Shown here piece after piece: positions 7,072 through 15,852 of a stretch of DNA of 49,021 bases. Position numbers and translations under genes: made by a program. A model generated the notes under the pieces. That model ran no database searches, was not told the origin of the DNA, and was given only the letters and a program-made list of their open reading frames with translations. The stretch comes from Flavobacteriaceae bacterium (GTDB lineage: Bacteria > Bacteroidota > Bacteroidia > Flavobacteriales > Flavobacteriaceae), in the NCBI GenBank assembly GCA_947457105.1, contig CANGUP010000004.1, positions 1 to 49,021 of the forward strand, in the 5' to 3' direction. The first letter of the stretch is position 1, and each line of letters starts with the position of its first letter.

Positions 7072-9480
7072 TTATTTATTTTTAGCGAATAATGCTTTTA
7101 TTTTTTGAATAAACGTTAATTCTTTTTCTTCAACCCCATAGCCATAACCATAGCCATAACCATAGCCGTAACCATAACCATAACCATAACCATAACCGTA
7201 ACCGTAACCGTAAGTTTTCTTAACTTCAGTATCATTTAAAACAATTGACATGTTAGGCAACTTATTCTCTTTATATAATGTTTCAGCAAATTTAAGCATT
7301 CGCTTATCAAGATAATTGGCACGCATTACATAAATAAAAGCATCAGCATTTTTAGCAATCAATAAAGTATCTGTTACCACACTCACTGGAGCTGTATCGA
7401 CAACTATATAATCATATTGCTTTTTAAGTTCATCAAATAAAGTGGTAAGCTTATCATTCATCAATAACTCTACAGGATTTGGCGGAATAACACCAGATGG
7501 CAAGGCATTAAAATTATCAAAATCTTTTACTTTAACAATGTATTCCTTGATGTCTTCGTTTGGTTTTTTCAAGTAGTTTGTAATACCTTTAGCTGGTAGA
7601 ACAATATATTGATCCAGTTTAGGATTTCTAATATCTAAACCAATTATTAATACTTTTTTCCCTGACAAAGCAATAGTAGTCGCTAAATTAATGGCACAAA
7701 ATGTTTTTCCTTCTTTAGGCAAAGATGATGTTACAAATATAGTTTTACAAGCATTTTCAGGAACATGTGCAAGCATAAACTCTAAATTGGTTCTAATGAT
7801 TCTAATCGCTTCTGCAGAACTAGACCTACTATTAGATTGAATAATTACTTCATTAGTCTCAGATTTTGGCAAATCACCCAAGAAAGGAATAGAAACTTTA
7901 CCTTCAATATCTTGTCGGTACTTAATTTTAGTATCAAAGAAATTAATTAAAAATAATACTCCAAACGGAAGTAATAATCCTAAAATAATCGCGCCAAGAT
8001 AAAACATCGATTTCTTAAGTGAAATTGGTCCTGTTAGATAAGCATTGTCAATAACTTTAGCTTTGGCAGAAGTAACCGCTAATGATATTTCTGTTTCTTC
8101 TCGTTTTTGTAAAAGGTATAAATACAAAGATTGCTTTATATTTTGCTGCCTAGCGATTTCATTATAATTTCGTTCATTGGTAGGAACCTGATACACTTTT
8201 CCATTATAAAGGGAACGTTGTTTTAATAAATCTCTTTTTTGTATAGCTAAATCATTCTTTTTACTTAATAAACTTTGAATGATATTTTCTCTTAACTCCG
8301 AAATCCTCAAATCAATATTTTTAACTTTTGGATTGGATTCAGTGGCACTTTTGGATAACCTTCTTTTATCTAAAACAAGATCATTGTATTCTGTAATATA
8401 ATTAGAAGAAGTTTCTGTAGCTGATACTACATTTGTAGGGAATAATTCGTCTTTGTTTGTTTTTCTAATTTCATCTAATAGAAAATCTCTTACTTTTAAA
8501 TCTGTTTCAATAGCCAGAATCGATTTATTGTAATCAACTGCACCTCCAATACTCAATCCAGCATCTGACTCTAAACTAACTAATCCTTTGTCTTTTTTAA
8601 ACTGTTCGGCTTGCCCTTCCACACCACCTAATTCTTTGGTAATGATGTCTAATCGGTTGTTGATAAATTCTTTGGTAAACTCTGCAACTTGATTTCTATC
8701 CCTTACAGCATCTTCATTATATTGTTCTACCAATGCATTTAAAAAATCAACACTTCTTTTAGGTATTTGATCTGTTATACCTAAATTAATAACATTGGTT
8801 TTCTCAACTGAAAATACCGTCAACCTACCTCTAAAACCATTAGCTCTTTCTTCTAAGGTTGATTTCACAACAGTGATATCAACAATATTCTCAGGCATTG
8901 GATACGAATTTAACTTAACAATAAAACTCCCTAATTTAGAAGGCACTTTTTGACCAAAACTATAGCGCTTCGAATTCTTCTTTTCAACATTCAGTACTTC
9001 AAATTGTTCATTTGAAATAACTCTAATTATGAAGCTTAACGAATTCTCATTATAATCCTCTTTTTTGTCAGTGAAAATAACTTTTATTGGTGAATCATTA
9101 TAAAGTTCATTAAAAACAACTGTTCCTTCACTGAAATAAGAGATATCTAAATCCATTTTTTTAACAACATCCTGAGATAATTGTCTAGATTTTAAAATAA
9201 AAATCTCATTGTCAACATTATTCTTTCCTGAGAAAATATTCAAATCACTAAAAGCGGAGAACTCACTAGTACCCCCTTTTTTTTCGTCTTTTATCAAAAT
9301 GGAAGAAGCAGCTCCATATTCCACAACATAATATCTTAAATAAACAAAAGTGATAGTTAGAAGTACTAAAACACACATTACAAACCACTTCCAATGCTGA
9401 AGATAATTAAAGATTTGTTCCTTTAAAGTAACTTCATTTTGTGCTTCTGAATTCGATTTTTGAGACAATAAATTTAGCAT
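7072..9480 (-). CDS. wzc: Wzc-type tyrosine autokinase / polysaccharide co-polymerase
   Basis: This 802-residue inner-membrane protein joins a Wzz-type periplasmic region to a BY-kinase. TM1 lies near residues 33-52 (WFVMCVLVLLTITFVYL). A long coiled region (residues ~270-460) includes the GNVR-like EVARQQN-type segment NEIARQQNIKQSLY. TM2 is near 490-515. The kinase has Walker A SSLPKEGKTFCAINLA (~587), Walker A' LIIGLDIRNPKLD and Walker B DYIVVDTAPVSVVTD. The tail, residues 757-782, is an uninterrupted (YG)13 run, the presumed autophosphorylation cluster. It follows the Wza-like gene after 5 bp. In known systems it controls chain length and export with Wza. Confidence 0.93.
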   Translation of the reverse strand: MLNLLSQKSNSEAQNEVTLKEQIFNYLQHWKWFVMCVLVLLTITFVYLRYYVVEYGAASSILIKDEKKGGTSEFSAFSDLNIFSGKNNVDNEIFILKSRQLSQDVVKKMDLDISYFSEGTVVFNELYNDSPIKVIFTDKKEDYNENSLSFIIRVISNEQFEVLNVEKKNSKRYSFGQKVPSKLGSFIVKLNSYPMPENIVDITVVKSTLEERANGFRGRLTVFSVEKTNVINLGITDQIPKRSVDFLNALVEQYNEDAVRDRNQVAEFTKEFINNRLDIITKELGGVEGQAEQFKKDKGLVSLESDAGLSIGGAVDYNKSILAIETDLKVRDFLLDEIRKTNKDELFPTNVVSATETSSNYITEYNDLVLDKRRLSKSATESNPKVKNIDLRISELRENIIQSLLSKKNDLAIQKRDLLKQRSLYNGKVYQVPTNERNYNEIARQQNIKQSLYLYLLQKREETEISLAVTSAKAKVIDNAYLTGPISLKKSMFYLGAIILGLLLPFGVLFLINFFDTKIKYRQDIEGKVSIPFLGDLPKSETNEVIIQSNSRSSSAEAIRIIRTNLEFMLAHVPENACKTIFVTSSLPKEGKTFCAINLATTIALSGKKVLIIGLDIRNPKLDQYIVLPAKGITNYLKKPNEDIKEYIVKVKDFDNFNALPSGVIPPNPVELLMNDKLTTLFDELKKQYDYIVVDTAPVSVVTDTLLIAKNADAFIYVMRANYLDKRMLKFAETLYKENKLPNMSIVLNDTEVKKTYGYGYGYGYGYGYGYGYGYGYGYGYGVEEKELTFIQKIKALFAKNK
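7135..7212 (-). repeat. In-frame hexanucleotide repeat (GGYTAY)13 coding the (YG)13 tail of Wzc
   Basis: Thirteen back-to-back six-base units run without interruption, differing only at third codon positions (TAT or TAC; GGT, GGC or GGG). Some neighbouring units are identical, for example four consecutive ATAACC units as read on the plus strand. Gain or loss of a unit would keep the frame and change the number of tyrosines by one, so the repeat could tune the phosphorylation cluster by slippage without inactivating the kinase. Confidence 0.95.
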
Positions 9481-9485
9481 AATTA

Positions 9486-10193
9486 TTATTTAGTTACTAA
9501 TAAAGTAACAGTTAACAATAAACTAAAAATTGAGGCATATATAGGTAAATTTGGCAATGCTGATGCATCAATTTTAGCTTTCCTTTGTTCTACATAGACC
9601 AAATCATTTTGATCCATATAATAAAATGGTGAATTTACAAAATCTGCTTTGGTGATGTCAACTCTATTGAAGGTTTTTAATCCTTGAATATCTCTTACAA
9701 TCAATATATTATATCTTTTTGCAAAAACTGTTAAATCTCCAGAAGCACCTAGAGCATCAAATAGAGTTACTCTATGATTATTAAATGACCTCACTCCTGG
9801 TTGAAGCACATCGCCCAAAACTGTAACTTTAAAATTTAATATCTTAATATTTATAACTGGATTTATAAGATGTACAGCCAATTTTTGCTTTAGCATGCTT
9901 TTTAACTCTTTTATAGAATAACCTGAAACTTGTATATCACCAATAACAGGAAAATCTATTTTACCTTCATTATCTACCAAATAACTAGGTAAATTAAAAG
10001 GTGAAGCAGCCTCAACCTCTTGTGTAGTTACTGTAATAGACAACAAATCGTCATTTTGAATTATTGGGTCATAATTGGTAGATATATTGCTAAAGTCTTG
10101 TGAACCCTGAAGATAAACATACTTTTTTTTAGAAATACAAGAAGAAAAAAGAAACAGAAAAAGTATTGATATATAAAAGAAATAGTTTTTCAT
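9486..10193 (-). CDS. wza: Wza-like outer-membrane polysaccharide export lipoprotein
   Basis: This 235-residue protein begins with a lipoprotein signal peptide, MKNYFFYISILFLFLFSSC, whose cysteine at residue 19 is the likely lipid site. The polysaccharide export (PES) domain follows: LQGSQDF, IIQNDDLLSITV, YLVDNEGKIDFPVIGDIQV and LLKQKLAVHLINPVINI-type sequence. It continues into an SLBB-like segment, KVTVLGDVLQPGVRSF. A hydrophobic stretch at the C terminus (YASIFSLLLTVTLLVTK) fits the transmembrane end found in many short Bacteroidota Wza homologues. It is shorter than E. coli Wza (379 aa). It is probably the outer-membrane exit channel working with the kinase encoded 5 bp downstream. Confidence 0.9.
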   Translation of the reverse strand: MKNYFFYISILFLFLFSSCISKKKYVYLQGSQDFSNISTNYDPIIQNDDLLSITVTTQEVEAASPFNLPSYLVDNEGKIDFPVIGDIQVSGYSIKELKSMLKQKLAVHLINPVINIKILNFKVTVLGDVLQPGVRSFNNHRVTLFDALGASGDLTVFAKRYNILIVRDIQGLKTFNRVDITKADFVNSPFYYMDQNDLVYVEQRKAKIDASALPNLPIYASIFSLLLTVTLLVTK

Positions 10194-10219
10194 TCGAAAG
10201 AAATATAATTAATTGGTGA

Positions 10220-10227
10220 CAAATATA
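10220..10227 (-). promoter_or_regulatory. Candidate -7 element upstream of wza/wzc
   Basis: In the 88-bp gap after the dehydratase gene, TATATTTG on the minus strand matches the Bacteroidota -7 consensus exactly. It lies 27 bases before the wza-like ATG. No good -33 TTTG is found at the usual spacing (an ATTG is 13 bp upstream), so this is a weak call for a secondary promoter serving the export genes. Confidence 0.3.
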
Positions 10228-10281
10228 TTAAAAAACCATTCAATTTACATTCTATTTGGTATAAACATAAGGGTCTTTAAC

Positions 10282-12249
10282 TTATATATCTAAAGTTTGG
10301 AATACAGAATTAATGCTTTTATACTCTGGAACTATATTTTTCATTTTTGCAGCTATCATGTCTGAGTTGCCTCCAAAAGAAATGCTTATCAACTCTTCTA
10401 CTTGTTGACTAACAATTTCAAAATCATCGCAAACCTCAACCGCAATAGTTATCTTTTCATGATGCGTTGTTAAATTTTGTGCAGAATTATTCAATAATTC
10501 TTCATACAGTTTTTCACCTGGTCGTAACCCAACAACTTTTATTTTAATCTCTTTATCGGGTTGGTATCCTGCCAAACGAATCATTTTTTTAGCTAAATCA
10601 ATAATTTTAACTGGTTTGCCCATATCAAAAATATAAATTTCGCCTCCATTACCCATTGAACATGCTTCCAATACAAGCTGACAAGCTTCTGGAATAGTCA
10701 TAAAATAACGTATGATTTCAGGATGTGTTATAGTAATTGGACCTCCTTCTTGGATTTGTTTTGTAAACAATGGAACTACAGAGCCATTCGAACCCAATAC
10801 ATTTCCGAATCTAGTAGTAATAAATTTAGTGTAACAATCTGAATTGTTTTTTATATGTTTAAAATGTATCGATTGCACATACATTTCAGCAATTCGCTTG
10901 CTAGCTCCCATTATACTGCTTGGATTTACCGCTTTATCTGTAGAAATCATTACAAAACGCTCTACATGATATTTATTAGACAAATCAGTAACATTTTTTG
11001 TTCCCAAAACATTGGTAAAAATGGCTTGTGAGGGATTTTCTTCCATCATTGGAACGTGTTTATAAGCAGCGGCATGATAAACTACATCGGGTTGATAAGT
11101 TATAAACAATCTTTCTAAAATTGCATAATCCCTAACATCGGCAATGACATTAACCACCTCAACTGACAAACCTAACCCTAAAATCTCTAACGATAAAGAA
11201 TGAAGTGGTGTTTCTGCTTGATCCAACAATATAATTTTCTTCGGATTAAAATGAAGTACTTGTCTTACAATTTCACTACCGATAGAACCTGCTGCTCCAG
11301 TAACCAAAATTGATTTTCCTTTAAGTTTAGAAGAAATGCTATCGGTATTTAAAACGATTGGTTTTCGTTCTAATAAGTCTTGAATTTCAAAGTTCTTAAT
11401 GTTTTTGGAAATTTCTTTTTCATCATACCAATCAGAAACTACAGGAAGGGTATATACTTTAAATCTATATTCTATACATTCATCCACTATTGTTAAACGT
11501 TCTTCTTTGGTCAGACTTTTATCAGCAATAATTAATGCTTCAACTTTTTTGGAACGCATCAAAACAGGAATATTTTTCTTTATTTGAAAAATAGGAAGAT
11601 CTAATATCCTTTTTGTCGAATTCTGATTATTTTTATCAATAAAACCAACAAGTTTAAACCTTCCAGGTGTCTCAGCTTTCAATGCAGAAGCTACGGCAGA
11701 GGCATTAGCATCTGAACCATAAATAATAGCTACCATTCTTTTTTCTGAACTGGCTTCTTTGAAGAGTAATTCAAAAGCTTGCTTAACAAGCATTCGAAAA
11801 ACAAACAAAAAACTAAAAGATAAAACAGCATTGATAAAAGCACCAGTAGTTAAATACAGTTTTGGTTTATCTAATATTAAAACAAAAAAGTTAAATAAAA
11901 TCAGCACTACAAATGTAGAAAACTGAGAAAAAAACAATTTTAAGGCATCAATGTAAGAAGAGTGTCTAATAATTCCAGAATAAGTTCTGTAAATCCAAAA
12001 GAAAAAGATGTTAACAAAAAGGTATAAAGCGGTTCCAATAGAGAGATGTTCTTTAGGAATGTAATTTAACTTAAGCCCTTGAAAAAGAAAATAAGTAACA
12101 ACCCCTGATAAAAAAACAATAAAAACATCAATCAACAGTATAACCCATCGAGGTAAATAACTCAAGTTTTTAAGGCTAAATCCAAAATTAATCTCGGAAA
12201 AAGTCTTAAAAAAGTCAGTAAAAAAATTTCTCAAGATATTGTTTTTCAA
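10282..12249 (-). CDS. pglF: Membrane UDP-GlcNAc 4,6-dehydratase (PglF/WbpM/CapD-type)
   Basis: This 655-residue protein begins with four hydrophobic helices (WVILLIDVFIVFLSGVVTYF, ALYLFVNIFFFWIY and two more). It then has a CoA-binding-like Rossmann domain (IIYGSDANASAVASAL) and the catalytic extended SDR domain from about residue 310: VTGAAGSIGSEIVRQ, AAAYKHVPMMEENP, STDKAVNPSSIMGASKR and RFGNVLGSNGSVVPLF. The catalytic YxxxK is replaced by MxxxK, as is usual in the large dehydratases of this group. The product would be UDP-4-keto-6-deoxy-GlcNAc, the precursor used by the aminotransferase encoded upstream. The start is a TTG at 12247-12249; no earlier ATG exists in frame. It probably opens diacetylbacillosamine synthesis. 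Confidence 0.9.
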   Translation of the reverse strand: MKNNILRNFFTDFFKTFSEINFGFSLKNLSYLPRWVILLIDVFIVFLSGVVTYFLFQGLKLNYIPKEHLSIGTALYLFVNIFFFWIYRTYSGIIRHSSYIDALKLFFSQFSTFVVLILFNFFVLILDKPKLYLTTGAFINAVLSFSFLFVFRMLVKQAFELLFKEASSEKRMVAIIYGSDANASAVASALKAETPGRFKLVGFIDKNNQNSTKRILDLPIFQIKKNIPVLMRSKKVEALIIADKSLTKEERLTIVDECIEYRFKVYTLPVVSDWYDEKEISKNIKNFEIQDLLERKPIVLNTDSISSKLKGKSILVTGAAGSIGSEIVRQVLHFNPKKIILLDQAETPLHSLSLEILGLGLSVEVVNVIADVRDYAILERLFITYQPDVVYHAAAYKHVPMMEENPSQAIFTNVLGTKNVTDLSNKYHVERFVMISTDKAVNPSSIMGASKRIAEMYVQSIHFKHIKNNSDCYTKFITTRFGNVLGSNGSVVPLFTKQIQEGGPITITHPEIIRYFMTIPEACQLVLEACSMGNGGEIYIFDMGKPVKIIDLAKKMIRLAGYQPDKEIKIKVVGLRPGEKLYEELLNNSAQNLTTHHEKITIAVEVCDDFEIVSQQVEELISISFGGNSDMIAAKMKNIVPEYKSINSVFQTLDI

Positions 12250-12305
12250 TGATTACTTCTTTTTAATAATGGTAAAAATAAGAAAAAAAAGTTCTTAAAA
12301 AAATC

Positions 12306-13439
12306 TTAAAAAATATTTATAACATTTTTTATGCGTTTTTTTTCCTCTTCTGTCAAATTAGAACCCGAAGGAAGACAAAGACCTGTATCAAACAAATTTT
12401 CTGAAACAGTTCCTCCATAATAGGGCGCATCCTTAAAAACAGATTGTAAATGCATGGGCTTCCATAAAGGACGACTTTCAATGTTCTCAGTTTCTAATAA
12501 AAGTCTTAAATCTTCTCTTGATTTACCTCCATTTAATGAAGAATTTACAGAAATAGCAGACAACCAATGATTAGAATAATAATTTTCATTCGGCTCAGAA
12601 AAAACTGTAATTGCAGTATTTTCTTTAAAAATATTCTTATAAAAATCATGCATTGCTCTTCGTTTAGCAACGTGAACATCTAAAATTTCCATTTGACCTC
12701 TACCTATTCCGGCACATATATTACTCATTCTATAATTATACCCAATTTCACTATGCTGATAATGTGGTGCATTGTCTCTTGCTTGAGTAGCTAAAAAAAT
12801 AGCTTTATTTTTCAAGTCACTATTCTTGGTAACTATTGCTCCTCCTCCTGAGGTAGTAATTATCTTATTTCCATTGAACGACAAGACACTAATATCGCCA
12901 AAAGTGCCACATTTTTGTCCATTATAAGTACTCCCTAAAGCCTCTGCACTGTCCTCAAGAATCGGAATTTCATATTTATTGGCTATACTACGCACCTCAT
13001 CAATCTTATAAGGCATTCCATACAAATGAACAGCAATAATAGCTTTTGGTTTTTTGCCTTTAGAAATTCTATCCTTTATGGCAGTTTCCAAGGCGTTGGG
13101 ACATAAATTCCACGTATCAAGCTCACTATCAATAAAAATTGGTGTGGCGCCTTGATAGACTATCGGATTTGCTGAAGCTGAAAAAGTCATACTCTGACAA
13201 ATAACTTCATCTCCTGCTTTTACGTCAAGTAAAATCAAACCTAAATGAAGTGCAGCAGTACCAGAGCTTAAGGCACCAACAAAGGCATTATTTCCTATAT
13301 AATTTTCTAAATCTTGTTCAAAACCAGCTACATTAGGTCCCAATGGAGCAACCCAATTGCTATCAAAAGCTTCATGTATATACTTTAGTTCTGAACCACC
13401 CATGTGAGGTGAGGAAAGCCATATTTTGGATTTATTCAT
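12306..13439 (-). CDS. pglE: PLP-dependent sugar aminotransferase, PglE-like (DegT/DnrJ/EryC1)
   Basis: This 377-residue fold-type I aminotransferase opens KIWLSSPHMGGSELKYI. It has GALSSGTAALHLGL for phosphate binding, VHLYGMPYKID, the cofactor aspartate in PILEDSAEALGSTY and the Schiff-base lysine in SFNGNKIITTSGGG (near residue 190). The opening and the SFNGNKIIT sequence are characteristic of the PglE/UDP-4-amino-4,6-dideoxy-GlcNAc group. It would convert the PglF product to UDP-4-amino-4,6-dideoxy-GlcNAc. Its ATG overlaps the stop of the pglD-like gene by 8 bp, and the dehydratase follows 56 bp later. Confidence 0.88.
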   Translation of the reverse strand: MNKSKIWLSSPHMGGSELKYIHEAFDSNWVAPLGPNVAGFEQDLENYIGNNAFVGALSSGTAALHLGLILLDVKAGDEVICQSMTFSASANPIVYQGATPIFIDSELDTWNLCPNALETAIKDRISKGKKPKAIIAVHLYGMPYKIDEVRSIANKYEIPILEDSAEALGSTYNGQKCGTFGDISVLSFNGNKIITTSGGGAIVTKNSDLKNKAIFLATQARDNAPHYQHSEIGYNYRMSNICAGIGRGQMEILDVHVAKRRAMHDFYKNIFKENTAITVFSEPNENYYSNHWLSAISVNSSLNGGKSREDLRLLLETENIESRPLWKPMHLQSVFKDAPYYGGTVSENLFDTGLCLPSGSNLTEEEKKRIKNVINIF

Positions 13440-14082
13440 GATTATGAAACTTTATAGGTTTAGCAGGTATTCCAACTGCTGTACAATAATCTGGTAAACT
13501 TTTTGAAACTACGGCTCCGGCGCCAATAATAGTTCCTATTCCTATAGTTAGTTGATTTATAATTTTTGCACCGGTGCCAACATAAACTTTCTCCTGAATA
13601 TGCACTTCTCCTGAAATATTAACTGAAGGCATAAAGGATGAAAAATCATCAATAATTGTGTCATGACCAATAGTACAGTTTAGATTGATTGTTACAAAAC
13701 TTCCAATCACGATATTACAAGTGATTATGGTCCCGCCACAAATAATACAACCTTTAGAAATTGCTACCTCATCTTCTGAAATTTGAACTGATGGATGAAT
13801 TAGCGTAGGAAAGTTTATTTTATCACTAGACAATTTAGCTATAATCTTACTTTTAGTAGTAGGCTCTCCAATGCCTAAAAGAACAGAAATTGGCTCAGAA
13901 CTGGAATTCAAATCATGAAGATTTCCTAAAACAGGAAAATTATTTATCATAGTACCTTTTTCAATGCCATCATCATAATATCCGATAAAATTATAGATTT
14001 TCTCAACCTTATTTACTGCATCTATTATGGTTTTTACTTCACGTCCAAAACCTCCGGCTCCTATAATTACAATATTTTGCAT
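13432..14082 (-). CDS. pglD: UDP-4-amino-sugar N-acetyltransferase, PglD/NeuD-like
   Basis: This 216-residue protein has the two-part PglD design. An N-terminal Rossmann-like domain (NIVIIGAGGFGREVKTIID, NFIGYYDD) binds the nucleotide sugar. A left-handed beta helix follows (LIHPSVQISEDEVAIS, NLNCTIGHDTIIDDF, IGIGTIIGAGAVVSKSLP), ending GIPAKPIKFH. The catalytic histidine of PglD corresponds to IGHD. The reaction is acetyl-CoA-dependent N4 acetylation of UDP-4-amino-4,6-dideoxy-GlcNAc, giving UDP-diNAcBac. It lies between the initiating transferase and the aminotransferase genes, exactly the partners needed. A second protein of the same family is encoded at 37174-37827. Confidence 0.87.
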   Translation of the reverse strand: MQNIVIIGAGGFGREVKTIIDAVNKVEKIYNFIGYYDDGIEKGTMINNFPVLGNLHDLNSSSEPISVLLGIGEPTTKSKIIAKLSSDKINFPTLIHPSVQISEDEVAISKGCIICGGTIITCNIVIGSFVTINLNCTIGHDTIIDDFSSFMPSVNISGEVHIQEKVYVGTGAKIINQLTIGIGTIIGAGAVVSKSLPDYCTAVGIPAKPIKFHNHE

Positions 14083-14100
14083 ATCAGTTTATTATATTAT

Positions 14101-14703
14101 TCAACTCCCTTGAAAAGGCTCTATTGTTGTAGAATCAGCAGCATTTATTCCATCACTTTTTATTACTTTCTGAACGGTTTTAAATAAAATTTTCAGGTCT
14201 AATAAAAAGGAAATATGATCTACATACCAAACATCTAATTCAAATTTTTTATCCCACGAAATAGCATTTCTTCCGTTAACTTGTGCCCAACCTGTAATAC
14301 CTGGCTTTACTTCGTGCCTCCTGTTTTGAAAATCACTATACAAATGTAGGTAAGTGGTTAGTAATGGTCTGGGACCTACTATACTCATATCGCCAATAAC
14401 AACATTTAATAATTGTGGAATTTCATCTAAGGATGTTTTTCTAACAAAACTTCCTACTTTGGTCAACCGATCTGAATCTGGAAGTAAATTACCTTCAGCA
14501 TCTTTTCTATCATTCATTGTTTTAAACTTGATGATTTTGAAAATCTTTCCTCCTTTACCCGGACGCAATTGAAAGAAAAATGGCTTACCATCGTTTGCAA
14601 AAAATAGAAATACTGTTACTACAAGAAAAATTGGAAACAACAATATCAATCCAATCAAAGCAGAGATGACATCAAAAAAAGGTTTACAAAGTTCTCTATA
14701 CAT
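14101..14703 (-). CDS. pglC: Initiating phosphoglycosyl transferase, PglC-like
   Basis: At 200 residues this is the minimal, monotopic form of the bacterial sugar transferase family. An N-terminal hydrophobic hairpin (FFDVISALIGLILLFPIFLV) is followed by the catalytic core KIIKFKTMND, TSLDEIPQLLNV with the DE dyad, SIVGPRPLL and PGITGWAQVNGRN. The family transfers a phospho-sugar from a UDP-sugar to undecaprenyl phosphate at the inner leaflet. Given the neighbouring pglF/E/D genes, diNAcBac-1-phosphate is the likely donor moiety. It overlaps the preceding GT4 gene by 8 bp. Confidence 0.9.
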   Translation of the reverse strand: MYRELCKPFFDVISALIGLILLFPIFLVVTVFLFFANDGKPFFFQLRPGKGGKIFKIIKFKTMNDRKDAEGNLLPDSDRLTKVGSFVRKTSLDEIPQLLNVVIGDMSIVGPRPLLTTYLHLYSDFQNRRHEVKPGITGWAQVNGRNAISWDKKFELDVWYVDHISFLLDLKILFKTVQKVIKSDGINAADSTTIEPFQGS

Positions 14704-15847
14704 TGTTTTCTAATCTTTTGTATTCTTGAAGTAAGTTATTCCAAACAAGTTCTTGTTGAAACTGCGAAACTATGTTGAATCTTGATTTTGATTGCAATTT
14801 TTGAAACAAATCTTTGTCATAAAATAGCAGTTGCATCGCGTCAAAAATAGCAATTTCATTTTTAACTGGTATAATAATCCCCGTTTCATTTGGAATAATT
14901 ATCTCATTACTACCACAAATATCAGTTACTATACAGGGCAAATTCATGGCTCCTGCTTGCAAAACAACATTGGGAAAACCTTCTCTATGACTCGGAAAAA
15001 CAAAAACATTTGAAATAGCTAAATAAGGCCTTACATCCTCTTGAAAACCTACACTAATTATCGATTTATTTGATGATATCAAATCTAATATTTCACTATT
15101 TAAGGGATCTAATTCATTTTCGAAAGGACCAACCAAAAGCAATTTACAATTTGAATTGTGTTTAGACAAATTAGTAAAAGCAGCAACCAACTCATTAATT
15201 CCTTTATCAGATACTAATCTTCCAACGAAAACAAAAACAAAGTCTGTAGAAATAATATGTAATTGTTGTTTTAAGTTTTCTAGTTCAACTAAAGAAACTT
15301 CATTGGGATTAAAAAAATCTAAATCAATTCCATTTACATTTCCATTAGCAATTACTTTCAAAGGTTTTTTTGTAACATTGAAAGCTAATAAATCTTTTTT
15401 TACACCTTCACCTTCTGGAATTATATGGGTTGCAAAACGACATAAAACTTTATCTAAAAACAACAATAAATGATGCAAAAACCCTTTTTTATAAGGAAAA
15501 ACCAATCCTGTAAAAGTGTGAATTCTAATAGGCACACCTGCGAAAAACCCAGCTATCATTGTGAGTAATCCTGCTTTAGGAGTTATAGAATGAACTATTA
15601 GTGGTTTTTCTTTTCTTAAAACTTTATACAATTTTAATAATGAAATAAAATCTTTGAAAGGCGAAATCTGTCTCTGAATAGACAATGGAATCGTTCGAAC
15701 TCCTTCTCTACTAGCAACGTTATCCAAATGTGCATCTTGCCCAGAAACAGCAACAACTTCATAATACTCTTTCAAAAAAGTCAATTGACCTTTAAGTAAG
15801 ACGTCTAATGAAATAGAAACGGTGGCTGTTCTTATTATTTTTTTCAA
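14696..15847 (-). CDS. Glycosyltransferase family 4, probable second-sugar transferase
   Basis: This 383-residue GT-B enzyme begins IIRTATVSISLDVLLKGQL and has VHSITPKAGLLTMIAGFFAG, a signature of transferases that sit beside PglC-type initiators in many capsule loci. The donor domain shows FVFVGRLVSDKGINELVAAF and SHREGFPNVVLQAGAMNLP; the second glutamate of EX7E is glutamine here. The start is TTG at 15845-15847; no ATG lies nearby in frame. It overlaps pglC by 8 bp, so it likely adds the second sugar to Und-PP-diNAcBac, as PglA does in Campylobacter. The sugar itself is not deducible. Confidence 0.83.
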   Translation of the reverse strand: MKKIIRTATVSISLDVLLKGQLTFLKEYYEVVAVSGQDAHLDNVASREGVRTIPLSIQRQISPFKDFISLLKLYKVLRKEKPLIVHSITPKAGLLTMIAGFFAGVPIRIHTFTGLVFPYKKGFLHHLLLFLDKVLCRFATHIIPEGEGVKKDLLAFNVTKKPLKVIANGNVNGIDLDFFNPNEVSLVELENLKQQLHIISTDFVFVFVGRLVSDKGINELVAAFTNLSKHNSNCKLLLVGPFENELDPLNSEILDLISSNKSIISVGFQEDVRPYLAISNVFVFPSHREGFPNVVLQAGAMNLPCIVTDICGSNEIIIPNETGIIIPVKNEIAIFDAMQLLFYDKDLFQKLQSKSRFNIVSQFQQELVWNNLLQEYKRLENNV

Positions 15848-15852
15848 AACAA

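Noticed and set aside
7135-7212. Repeat array resembling a short CRISPR or satellite
   Set aside because: It lies inside the wzc reading frame, has no spacers, and codes cleanly for (YG)13.
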